From Pagrus major (lineage: Eukaryota; Chordata; Actinopteri; Spariformes; Sparidae), in NCBI RefSeq assembly GCF_040436345.1, contig NC_133232.1, positions 15,151,720 to 15,215,719 of the forward strand: a DNA stretch of 64,000 nt. Direction: 5' to 3'. A model generated the notes under the pieces. That model searched no databases. It was not told the DNA's origin and saw only the letters and a list, made by a program, of their open reading frames with translations. Made by a program: the position numbers and the translations under genes. This document shows positions 11,201 through 21,200 of the stretch, one piece after another. Numbering within the stretch: position 1 is the first letter of the stretch; each line of letters opens with the position of its first letter.

Positions 11201-13168
11201 CATTGTTAACTTTGGTTAGTTTACACATGATGTGTTTCCATTGCATGGCTCGGCTCAGCTCGGCCCGACCCGACTCATTGGTTTTTGGCTATATCGTGGA
11301 AAGTACCTGGTACTTTTTTTGGTTTCACCTCACTTGAGGTCCAAGCAAGCTGAACTCCTACTAAACAATGGAGTGAAAACACCGATTAGAGAGAATCAAC
11401 ACTAGAATCATCACTTGCAGGACACGGACATCCTGCACACTGACTGCAAACTGCAGCCACAATTTTTTGTTAATTCAAGCCCAATTTTATAGATCATCAC
11501 CCACAAACACTGTGCTGTGGTCAGATGATGAGATGCAGACGTTCCTCTGTAGGCTGCTGATGAGAGGGAAAAGATATCCTCTAATGTTCCTGTGCGTTCG
11601 TGTTGTGCTCTGGACTGCAACCACTAAGCCACATTTTACAACCATTATAGAGATAGTGCAACTAAATATGCCTGGCTTTTGTTCTTTTCATCATCATCCT
11701 CATCATCGTGTGAAAGACCAGGAGCTGCATTTCTGCTGGTAAAGTTTTGCCATGGCCGCTGATAAAAGCAAATCGCAAAAGCACATGAAACATATACACA
11801 GTTATCACTAAACACGTTGTTACTTTACCCACACTGCCCCCCTCTCCCCCGCAGAGAGAGACAGTGCCTGGACAGGAGCGAGAGGATTAATACAGATTAT
11901 GAAAACGCAGCGTTATGGTGATAAAGCCATTTCATACGCAAGACATCCCCTATATAAGGTGGATCTACCGATGTGCATTCAACCTGTGCTGGACTCGCTC
12001 ATGAGTCAGCTGTAACTCTGTTTGTCTGTTAGAGAATCCAGTCTGTGATGTGAAAACATCAGACTGCCACACAGTGAGCCAAAGTAAATGTGTGCGCCCT
12101 GCTCATTGTTCAGCACAACAAACAGTGCTCCTAAGTGTTGTGCTGCTGCTCCTAAATGGTCAGTAAGGAGCACCAGTGCTACAAGTGGAAAAAGTTGGAA
12201 GTGGAACCCTGATCAAAGATGATGTCACAGCAGTTTCTCCTGGCTTCACTATGATGATCAGCTAAAGATTCCTACCTACGTTGAAGGGTACCAGCTGCAC
12301 TGGAAAATGAAAATGGAAAAAGCCTCTGTCCCAAAAGCACATCGAGTTGAGCTGAACCGAGCCGTACCACACAGTGGAAACACAACTAATCTGTGCTGCC
12401 TCGATATGCAAATGACTCTTTATTTAAGTCTTTTTTTAATTCTCTATAAAAAAACAACAAAAATCACACCTATTATAAAGATAATATAATAAACACACAC
12501 ACACACACACACACTAACCTGGTCCGACAAAGGCTGGTGGTGGAGGACCAACAAAACTTGCAGCCCTGGCTTCTAATGTCTGCTGGACCTAAGAGAGAGG
12601 GAGACACACCGAGCGTTAGAAAGACAGATGGAGAGACGGACAGAAGACGGATGAATGGTGATGTTTTTTTAAAACATGTCTTCTGTCGGCCTTTACATGT
12701 ATTCATGTCTCTACAGTGAGCAGGCTGGACGTACATTACTCTCCAGACACTGGCAGGAGAGTACATACCTGTCTGTAGGTGTTGGTGCCTATGATGGGCC
12801 GCACTAGTGGAACCGCTGGAACAGACAGAGCTACAGGCACTGCCTCCAGAACTGATGGGCCTCCAGATACTGGTACTGGACCACCGAGAACCTCCTGCTC
12901 AAACCTACAGCAAGAGAGAGACAGAGACAGGCTGGCTGAGCTGGAGACAACAGGTTGGTATAAAAAGCATATAACAGAAAAACAGAAGCTGAACATGAGT
13001 TCCCTGAGAGGCTGGACAAGGACCGGAAGTGAGTGACTCCACACACACACCCTACTGTTGGTAAGTTGGATACGTTAGAACTGGAGTGATTGTGTGATTG
13101 TGTTGTACTCACAGAGCCATCTCTGCCTCCATCTCCTTCAGACGCTCCTCTCCTGACTTCAGCGCCAT
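3742..13168 (-). CDS. rbm42: RNA-binding protein 42 (complete, 11 coding exons)
   Basis: Nuclear RNA-binding protein with one C-terminal RRM. Family work links it to hnRNP K, and more recently to tri-snRNP assembly. Exons from 5' to 3' on the - strand: 13113-13168, 12769-12904, 12519-12588, 11110-11172, 10561-10715, 8420-8548, 8065-8199, 6429-6546, 6030-6127, 4086-4182, 3742-3854. They sum to 1170 bp, 389 codons plus stop, with every junction GT-AG and in phase. The start gives MALKSGEERLKEMEAEMALF, followed by RPIIGTNTYRQVQQTLEARA, a proline-rich centre, then the RRM with RNP2 IFCGDL and RNP1 KGYGFVSF. The product ends RKKHKEKKKLGLR. Slightly shorter than the human protein, with the difference in the Pro/Ala-rich middle. 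Two acceptors are preceded by long UG repeats in the transcript. Confidence 0.96.
4086..4182 (-). CDS. rbm42: rbm42 exon 10 (RRM second half)
   Basis: Encodes VVRDKRTGKTKGYGFVSFKD to AMREMNG, including RNP1. Acceptor CATCAG, donor GTCAGT. Confidence 0.96.
5690..5830. repeat. Dispersed repeat fragment in an rbm42 intron
   Basis: AAATGTGACTCCTGCTACTC and the following CTGCTGCTGGCGCTGC resemble 46835-46915, so both appear to be copies of one unidentified interspersed repeat. The rest of the 4183-6029 intron shows nothing I recognise. Confidence 0.45.
6030..6127 (-). CDS. rbm42: rbm42 exon 9 (RRM first half)
   Basis: Encodes DFRIFCGDLGNEVNDDILAR to PSFLKAK, including RNP2. Acceptor TTGTTGCAG, donor GTTGGT. 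Confidence 0.96.
6429..6546 (-). CDS. rbm42: rbm42 exon 8
   Basis: Acceptor TGTCAG lies directly after about 70 nt of UG repeat; donor GTACTG. Encodes EDKKKARVEKVKKCIRTAAG, then SWEDASLLEWDS, the conserved lead-in to the RRM. At 118 bp, skipping would shift the frame before the RRM. Confidence 0.95.
6549..6620. repeat. (CA)n microsatellite at an rbm42 splice acceptor
   Basis: About 35 CA units on the + strand, UG in the rbm42 transcript, ending two bases from the exon 8 acceptor. Confidence 0.97.
7148..7260. mobile_element. Possible hAT-type element end
   Basis: TAGGGGTGTGACGATACAC followed by ACGAGACGAGATTTT resembles the start of fish hAT elements. No partner end or target duplication was found, and exon 6/7 sequence lies between it and the similar right-hand end near 10076. 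The rest of the intron 6547-8064 shows nothing defined. Confidence 0.35.
8065..8199 (-). CDS. rbm42: rbm42 exon 7, 45 codons
   Basis: Acceptor TTTCAG preceded by about 75 nt of UG repeat in the transcript; donor GTACATTG. Encodes EELAARVAEQQAAVMAAG and then VIGPSMPEPEPPHTE. Phase 0 at both ends, so skipping would keep the frame. Confidence 0.92.
8205..8280. repeat. (CA)n microsatellite at an rbm42 splice acceptor
   Basis: About 38 CA units, UG in the rbm42 transcript, placed five bases upstream of the exon 7 acceptor. Confidence 0.97.
8420..8548 (-). CDS. rbm42: rbm42 exon 6, 43 codons
   Basis: Acceptor CTCTCAG, donor GTTGGA. Encodes VPDMVSMVSHPAPPTRQG to LYSAPPAP. Phase 0 at both ends. Confidence 0.88.
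10000..10270. mobile_element. hAT-like end next to a LINE 3'-end scrap
   Basis: 10005-10076 (ATCGTTTTGCATTTGAATCG to TTCACAGCTCTA) looks like a hAT right end. 10076-10270 (AAAAGCAACTGAAGACTTAT to GGTGCTAAATTATA) looks like the 3' tail of an L2-type LINE. The 8549-10000 part of this intron is otherwise unassigned. Confidence 0.35.
10561..10715 (-). CDS. rbm42: rbm42 exon 5, proline-rich
   Basis: Acceptor TTGACAG, donor GTGAGAG. Encodes GQRMPMMRGPPIAP, a run of prolines and MMLPPTMQGQAP; low complexity and likely disordered. Confidence 0.9.
11110..11172 (-). CDS. rbm42: rbm42 exon 4
   Basis: Acceptor TTTCCCAG, donor GTAAGG. Encodes PPVRPPMMRPAFVPHILQRP, matching the family's RPAFVPHVLQR. Confidence 0.92.
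11229..12389. mobile_element. Inverted-repeat DNA element in an rbm42 intron, with Myb/SANT-like scrap
   Basis: Left end GTGTTTCCATTGCATGGCTC and the complement of the right end GTGTTTCCACTGTGTGGTAC agree over about 44 bp (GGCTCGG and CAGCTC follow in both). Inside, + strand 11515-11560 can be read WSDDEMQTFLCRLL, resembling the start of Myb/SANT-like domains carried by PIF/Harbinger-type elements; the rest of that frame does not continue the domain. No target duplication could be fixed, so the superfamily is uncertain. Confidence 0.55.
12493..12514. repeat. (CA)n just inside an rbm42 donor
   Basis: About 11 CA units starting a few bases beyond the exon 3 donor; UG in the transcript. Confidence 0.95.
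12519..12588 (-). CDS. rbm42: rbm42 exon 3
   Basis: Acceptor CTCTTAG. Donor GTTAGTGTGTG opens into a UG repeat. Encodes VQQTLEARAASFVGPPPPAF. Confidence 0.9.
12769..12904 (-). CDS. rbm42: rbm42 exon 2
   Basis: Acceptor TGCTGTAG, donor GTATGT. Encodes FEQEVLGGPVPV to RPIIGTNTYRQ, the conserved N-terminal block. Confidence 0.92.
13113..13168 (-). CDS. rbm42: rbm42 exon 1 (start codon)
   Basis: ATG at 13166-13168, donor GTGAGTAC. Encodes a short charged helix, MALKSGEERLKEMEAEMAL. This start is chosen because it matches the conserved SGEERLKEMEAEM opening of the family. Any upstream 5' UTR exon is not resolved. Confidence 0.9.
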
Positions 13169-13740
13169 GCTAGAGGACACAAACACAGATCAGAGACCAG
13201 CCAAACGACATAAAATAACTTCATTGCAAAGGCCCCACGTTGTCCTTTAGACTAAGAAGGCGTTACAACTTATTTCACTGATTTACCCTGAACAGCAGAT
13301 TTAAGACATGTTTGGCAATTTGCACTGGAGAGTCTACGGTGGACGTTATTTAAGTTTACATGATAATATTTGCATGATCATGATAATGTGCACACTTACC
13401 TTAATCAACAGTTTCGGCGCTTACGATATGAATGTTACCTCTTGCTGACTGTGTTAACTAACACGCTTAATGTTTAAACTGAGCTAGCATTAGCTAGCAC
13501 AGCAGAAGCTAGCTAAGATAGCAGGTCATCTATCTGTACCGCTGCTCTATAAACCAGCTGACCACTGACGTTAACACTCACGTTACTGCTGTATATTGAA
13601 TTGCAGATTTCTATTTTGTCATTCAGTTTACTGCTCAGTAACAATGACGAGAGCTAGCTAGCTAGTAGCTAGTGAGCAGCAATGTTCTTCTTCTTCTTCG
13701 GTGCGGTTGTTGGCGGATCGACTTAAAGGTACACACCGCC
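13169..13740 (-). promoter_or_regulatory. Presumed rbm42 5' region
   Basis: Upstream of the rbm42 ATG. GCTAGC/AGCTAGCTAGC words recur at 13480-13520 and 13650-13675. No TATA box or 5' UTR exon can be fixed by eye; a first non-coding exon could lie here. Confidence 0.3.
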
Positions 13741-13929
13741 CCCTAGTGGTCGTAGCCTTTGACACCCACATGAGCTCTGTGTCTGCTGATAAGTCAGAGA
13801 GTCAGACTGCTCAGTGTTGATGGCTGAACCACTGAACCACTGAAGGTCAAACATGACTGCAATCATTTCTGCTGAAAGTACTGACAGTTCAGTCAGTCTC
13901 TGATAGATACTAACATTAACCAGTGTGTT

Positions 13930-14110
13930 GGGAAGGCACACACCCTCTCTGTGTTTAACAGTGGGCTTCAAACCTTCCTCTTTGATAAAGCTTATAGTTG
14001 GGGCCTGCCAGGGGATTTCCCATGATGCACTGAGCTCCTTTCTCTTCATCTTCCTCTTAATACTACTGTTACTAGCAACGACAACTACCTTGCAGCTATT
14101 AGCTTATTAA
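13930..14110 (+). mobile_element. LINE 3' fragment
   Basis: ATTTCCCATGATGCACTGAG and the preceding CTTATAGTTGGGGCCTGC recur at 55090-55190 (same strand) with intervening differences. Reads as the degraded end of a teleost LINE reading frame. Confidence 0.5.
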
Positions 14111-14254
14111 CTTACCTGAGCATAAAGATAAATGTCCATCAGAAAACTCTGTAAACCACTGAGTTGAGACAGTTTCACAAAAACCAATGAATAAGTTTAT
14201 AAAGTGTTTTTTTAAAATCATTGCTGTGGCAGCAGCTGAATATACTGGTATTTG

Positions 14255-14370
<116 letters not shown>

Positions 14371-14454
14371 CTGTTAAAAAACACACAAAGACCAACTTCC
14401 ACTGCTGACACCACTCTTGTGCTGTGTCTACATCCAGGTCCTCTCCATAAAGAA

Positions 14455-14570
14455 ATCAAATCAATATTATTTATACAGCCCCAAATCACAATCACATCTC
14501 CTCAGTGGGCTTTAGAATCTGTACAGTGAACAACATCCTCTGTCCTCAGACCCTCGTTATTTTCTATAGC
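14455..14570 (-). mobile_element. SINE/LINE tail fragment
   Basis: ATTATTTATACAGCCCCAAA, then CAGTGGGCTTTA and CCTCTGTCCTCAGACCCTCG, is the complement of a common teleost retroposon tail (usual form GGCGCTATATAAATAA). A further tail scrap, TGAATTGGCACTATATAAAT, is at 15197-15230. I see nothing else defined in 14570-15850. Confidence 0.5.
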
Positions 14571-15852
14571 CACAGCTCTGAACAGTAGTTGGTTTAACAC
14601 TACCCTCACCTGTTTCAGGAGTTCAGTTCCTACTGGTGAAAACCCCATGTTTCCTGATTTTGCTGTTTCAACATAAAAGCTTTTAAAAAGCCAACATTTC
14701 CTGATTTTGCGGCTTCAAATTAAAAGCTTTTAAATAACTGCATAATGGGGGACTTTCATTGTGATCGATTTATAGGAATATTGCGTCTGGACCAACTCTG
14801 CCATGAAAAATGCAGGAAGATGTAATAACGTTGCATAGACTTTTAATTTCTCTTCTGTTTCACTAACTAACTATTATACTGCAAACTGAGCCTATCTACA
14901 CACTTTATGACTCACTTCAGTAATAACAGCATGCACTTTACAGTGACTGTAGCAACATGCTCGTAGCTCTGTCACATACAGGGAAAGACTCACTCACAGC
15001 CACCCTCAACTCTCACTGTTCAGCACAGGCTGGTGTTCGCGTTTATTCAAAATGTATATTGAAAGTGTCGTTTGTACAAATTGCACCAAATTCAACACTG
15101 CACTTCCTTTGGTCCTTGGCAACAAACCTGCCAAAAGTAGATCAAATGAACAGCTGTCAAGATATGTGAACCACAGACAGACAGACAGACTTTTGTCATG
15201 AATTGGCACTATATAAATAAAACTGACGTGACTAGATATTAAATTCTGGTAGCAGTTCCTTTGCCTATCATCAGGATTCTTTAATCTGTATAAACTAACA
15301 AAAATCCATAGAGTTGTTTTAACTAGTCCTTCATACCCATCTTGTCTACAAGATGTCTAGTTTACTCCCAGCATCCATTTAAACCTCAGTGGAAGGGTGT
15401 TCCTTTCAAAATCCCTTTAGTTTAACCCAATATGCTGATGTCATTTTCTCTCTTCTCACATTTAATAGCAACTCACAAGCTTCCAAAGCATTTATTGGAG
15501 TTAACCCCCACATAGTCTCAATGCTCTGAGCGCTGTCTAACCATCCATAATTAACAGTCAATCTTATTAATGTCGGCAATAAATTTAACAGTAATAATTT
15601 ATCAGCCCTCCAGTCATAACCACATATATTCCTCATGAAGTTCATAGCTTTCTAACATTTAGTTTTAACACACTCTATATGTGAGTTCCATGTGTTCTTT
15701 TATTCATTTTTGGGTGAACTTTTCCTTTAAACCCTTAAATGTAATGATTGAGGTTATGGGGATTTGTGTTTTGTCCCCAGAAGGAGGGCGGGTCCCCACA
15801 ATGTGTGTGTGTAAACTGATTTATGTCCCCAAAACTTAAACAAGTTGTGTGT

Positions 15853-15855
<3 letters not shown>

Positions 15856-15915
<60 letters not shown>
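15856..15915. repeat. (CA)n microsatellite
   Basis: About 30 CA units in the rbm42-slc6a20 intergenic region. Confidence 0.97.
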
Positions 15916-15918
<3 letters not shown>

Positions 15919-16769
15919 ACACTACATGTACATTATTATAACAACATTTTTCTTTAATAAAAATAATAAATCATCATCACTGTCGGCTGTTCAAAACATG
16001 AATAAAAAGCTGTGAGGATTACAGAACAGTTAGAACACTTGAGATTTTTTTTACATGTTGATGACAATTTGATTTGATTTGACATCAAACTAGTTTCTAC
16101 TGGCACTTCAGTGTCTCTTTTAGTTAGGCTACTAAAATCTTATTCAACCATATATTTATTGAGATTACAATCATTAGCTCATCCAATCATCACACACATA
16201 TCTACAGTATGTACACATATTACATATTTGAGGGTGTACAGAGCAAATTGTTCAGTATTCAACTTGTTACTGGCACAGTAGGTGTATTACTGGTTCTTAC
16301 AAGGTCCCTTATTTACTCTATGTTTAACATACAGTACATCACTTACAGGCCCACTTTAGTTACAAACTATTCTAACTCTGACTTCACAACTTTTACATTG
16401 ATCAGTTTATAGAAAACCTGTATAGTAATTGTGTAGTAAGACGCTTAGTGGTGGTGACTTTTAAGTCATGTGACCATGATGTCGTCTGTTTGTAGTCTAA
16501 CATTAGCTTTTTACTGCTACACATTTAATTTATGCTTCAAACATCACAAAGTGGTGTTCGTCTGTGGAGATTATCTTGATGAACAGAACCTGGAAAGATC
16601 AGAAACCTGTGTTTGACACACAGATTATTTTCTGTCATAATCCAGAATACAGTTCAATAATCCCACAGAGGAACCAGAGCCATGCTAACTTCAGGGTTAG
16701 CTACAAAAATATATCATTGCTACAACACACTATTAGGGTGGGCTGGTAGCAATCATAGGTGGGCAACTT

Positions 16770-16870
16770 GGGCAGTGGCAGCCCAGCGGTTAGAATAGTG
16801 GAATGAAGGTTGCCAGTTCAATTCCCTGGCCAGATGGCACAAAAATCTGGCAAAATGAGATCAGATGTCA
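16770..16870 (+). mobile_element. tRNA-derived SINE head
   Basis: GGCAGTGGCAGCCCAGCGGT serves as an A-box-like stretch and GGTTGCCAGTTCAATTCC as a B-box-like stretch, spaced as in a tRNA-derived pol III promoter. The body beyond 16870 is not recognisable. 16871-18113 shows nothing else I can name; it may include the slc6a20 3' UTR. Confidence 0.6.
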
Positions 16871-18113
16871 GAACCTGCCATTTCGCTCTCAGGCCACTCC
16901 AGTTTAGGGCTGTATGTTTGTGTATGGGGGGTCTGGATTGGTTAAATGCAGATGTTTTTTTCCACGGAGAGTATAAAGTAAGAATCTGAGGCAGTGAAAC
17001 TGGGAGGTAGAGAAGCAGCATTCATTTGCTATATTTGCTGCTGCTCTGTGATCTGAGCCAGTAGAGGACAGATTCATTGACCCTAAAATAAAAAACAATC
17101 CTTCATCTAAATGTTCACATACTCAACTCTAAACTGGATGAGTTCAGTTCTCACATAAAATCAAAACCTTATAGAGACCATATCCAATCTCACCATAACC
17201 AATATTTACGAAAATAAAGGGTAGTCTTTAGAGGAAAAGAAAACAGATTGACTTACACGAAAATAAAATAAAAACGAGAATCGAAGCCATAACATCACTT
17301 TTCATGGGATGAGCTCAGTTCAGGTCAAGTGACACTGATCACAAAACTACTTTACATTGTGAAACCCTGTGTTGTGTGATGACAAATTAATTAAAACAAA
17401 CTAAAACCTTGTTACCTTAACATTTCTGAAACCAGACTTGAACAAATGTTACTGGACGATAATCCCATTTTGAAAAATCATTTTAACTTTACCCTGAACC
17501 AGCTACCGCCATGATGAAAGAATATGAAACATGACTTCAGAGATGTTCTCAGTGTTCAAGATATGAAAGAAATATGCTCTAACATACTCAAACACTGTAT
17601 CTCATACATATCTACATAACATATATTCATCATATTATGACCATTGAGTAAACTAACATCATATAAAATACTGAATCACAACTATATTTGCTGTAAATGT
17701 TTGGCAGTTAAATAAAGTATTTACTCATAATGTTCCACAGGTAAGCTCTGAGACCGACTGTGACTGCTTAGAAGTTTGACTTTAACACTGAAAGAGATTA
17801 TACAATCATATATTTACTGTTAAATAGAGAGATTTTTAGTAGTAGTAATAGTAGTAGTACTAATAGTAGAAAGGTATAACACATTTTTTTTTATCATTCC
17901 TGCTCAGATTCGCTTACAAGAGGAACAACTCAAAAATGCTTCCATTAAAGTGAAACTTGGTGAAAGTGAAGGAAACAGACCAGCAATCATCAGTGCCACT
18001 GTCCCTCATGTAGTCATGATAAGTGATGTACTGTTGCAACTAGAGGGCAGAGATTGGGGGTGTCTTGGAAGGTGGGTGGTGGTGGGAGGTTAGTCCTCGC
18101 CATCATCTAGTCA

Positions 18114-18284
18114 CTAAGTAGATACAGTGCTGACAGCACGCTGCCTCTTCAGATGGTTCCCACGTTTCCTCTTCTGGCAGTAGACATACAGAGCTGTGAG
18201 GGGAACACAGCTGACTGACGACGCCAGGAGCAGCCCGATGAAGATTTGACCAAAGAGAGGATACTCCATCATCACTGACTTACC
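18114..18284 (-). CDS. slc6a20: slc6a20 exon 11 (TM12, stop)
   Basis: Acceptor CTCCTCAG. Encodes [19 protein letters not shown] and a basic tail ([13 protein letters not shown]) ending STVST before TAG at 18114-18116. Confidence 0.92.
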   Translation of the reverse strand, partial: GKSVMMEYPLFGQIFIGLLLASSVSCVPLTALYVYCQKRKRGNHLKRQRAVSTVST

Positions 18285-21200
18285 CTGAGGAGACAACAAG
18301 TTCAGTTAACACCTGTCTCCACACGCACTTATTAGTCACACATTTTAGCAGAATATCATTCATCAGGTGCAACACTCGTCATCACTGAGCAACGGGCTGT
18401 CTGCTCTAGTGGAGCTGCTCAGTGGCTGCAGATCAGACTGAGGTTGTGGTGGACAGCTTCCAGGTGTGAATGCAATCAGGGCGTTCGAATGAAACTTCCT
18501 TAAGGAAATAATGTTGAAATAAATATGTGTAACTGTAAATGTGAGTTTTTTAGGAGAACAGAGCTGTTTTTCATGAATGGATGACCACCTAAGTTACACA
18601 AGTAACCAGGGGTGAAGTAGTTACAAGTTTAGCTGGTATTACTACCTCAACCTTCATTGCTTCATATTTGAAATGTGCTGAAAATGTGTCAGCCAATCAC
18701 AAAAAGGTTTGGGATTTTGTTGGATTCATGTATTATTCATCCTTCATGTAAATGTAAATTGACAGTACAGGAACAATAAATCCAAGCGCTGTGTGTTAAG
18801 GAGGTAAGGAAGTGCATGTGCATACTGTTAATTTAATTTACAGAAAAACCTGTGAGTGTCACACAGCTTGTCTGACATCATGAAACATCACAATTTATTA
18901 TGTCTTGGTAGATTTTTGCCTGTCAGAACCCCTCAACACTTGGTACAGTCAGCTGCAGCAGTGTAAGCTAGCGGTAACTACCAGTGGTTATGGAAAGGTT
19001 CCATTCAGCACAGCTTAAAAAACACCACACAGACGGGAAGCAGTGTATAAGGAAACTTGTCATGTAATTATAGGCTACATTATAGGAGGTATAGGTCTAT
19101 TGTGTTTCATATGACTGAGCCTACAATTAAAAATATTATTCCTATCTCATAATATATCAGACTGTGATGCTCTCTCTGCCTGCTCATCACTGTGTCCAAG
19201 ACAATCATTTATTTCAAAAGATCTAGGCTGTTTAATTCTTCTATACAGGTTATTTGGGCATGTTGTTGGAAGTAGTGTAATAATATATTACTCTACGCTG
19301 ACAGCAATATTGCAACGTAATATATTACTTTAAAATGAAGGTAACTAGTAATATGTTAAGTAAAATATGCATTTTGAAAGTAACTTGCCCAACACTGCTG
19401 ATTAATGAGAGAATCTTCCACAACAACTTGTAAAATGTCTTTTCAGTGAAGCTGAATAAACACACGGTCGTCACACAGCAGCACAGTGACATGTGTGTTT
19501 CTGTCTGTGTGCATGGGCTCATTCTGGGCCTCATGTCATTGTCATTTGTCTCATCTTCCCCCTCCTCTTCCCTCTCTTCTTCCTATTCTCTTTTCTGTTT
19601 GCTTAAAAGAGTATTTCACCACTAAAAAGACAGCCCTTGCATATAACTGGGCTCTCTATGTGGTGGACATGTTAACGTTTTTGAAACTGGTGATTCATGA
19701 GCAGAGGAAACAGAGAAAGGTAGAAGGTAGAACAACTACATCAACTAGTATGAGGTTATAGTGGAACTGCTGTATGTCTTTTAACTTAACTGAGAGGAAC
19801 AGAAAACAGTTAAACTCCTTGTATGTGTTCACGTGTTTGGCCAGTAAGGCTGATTCTGATGAACATGAAGAAGCTTCATATTGTAAAACATGGACGGCTC
19901 ACACACATGTTCAACCTGACAGCACGACCAGCACAGAGTCAAGGTGGACATCAGCGTTGTAGTCAAGACCATGTAAACCAAGACTAGGTCATGACCACAA
20001 CCAGAGTGTATCGTATCGTGTATCGTGTATCGTGTATCATCATTTTATCTTATTGTTATATTATGATATTCTGTGAGGTCACAGTGACCTTTGACCTCCA
20101 AAATTAAATCAGTTCATACTCGAGTGAACGTCTGTGTCAAATCTGAAGACATTCCCTCAAGGTGTTCTTGAGATACCACATAACAGGAATGGGATGGATG
20201 TACATACGTAGCCATGCTAACTGCAGGTATTCTGGTTGTCCGTCCGTTTGAACAGATGACCTGAAAACATGCTGCCTTATTGTGCTCCACCCGGATCAGC
20301 TCTATAAGAATGTCACACTACTGCTGCTTGTTGTCTTGTAATGAGCTGAGACTAGTAAAAAGCAGATTGTACAGGAGTCAGTAATGGAAAAGAAAAAAGC
20401 CACAGCTCACCAGCTCTTTGTCCCACGCTTGGTAAGTGGGTGTCCCTCCCCTGATGTAGTTGACGATGTAGGTTACGAAGAGGAGGATGAGGAGAAGGGG
20501 ACTAGCTATTGTCCACATTATCTTCCAGTACCAGTTGGGACGATGACCAAGCATGTCTTCTATGTCTTTTTCAAACCTAAAATATGTAGAAAATGTATTT
20601 AAATCAGATTTAGTTTAGTACACTGTAGGAGACTATTGCTCGTTATTGATGCTTCACAACTGAGGGCACACTACACTTTACAATAAGGTACACAAACATG
20701 TGAGTAGTTACTGAGGCGGGATGAAGTGAGTGAGGAATGAGTAACGGATGAATCGGAAACGACCTGATAGTTAATAAATTGTTAATAATTAATTCCTGAA
20801 TAACTGATTTGAGGACTATATAGTAGATAATGATGGGTTACTGGAGAACAAACAGAGATAGCATATCAAAAAATCCATAGGTAATGATTAGTTCATAAAT
20901 ATCTGTCAATCAATATACTGACCTCTTTCTTCATGAGTTGTTCCTTATTAACTATCAACCAGCCGCTGAGTGGCACAAATGAGTGACAACTCAATATATA
21001 TCTGAATCATCCTCATTACTCTTTATGTGTATTTTCAGCTAACTAAGAGTAACTAATGATTAAGTAATTAGTTACTAATGAGTTTACATTGGGTAACTAC
21101 TCAGTATGATGTTTCACTTTACTTGAAGATACACAAAGAGTAACTAAATGTTCAGTAATTAGTAACTAATGAGTCATCACTCAATAATGACACTCAGGTT

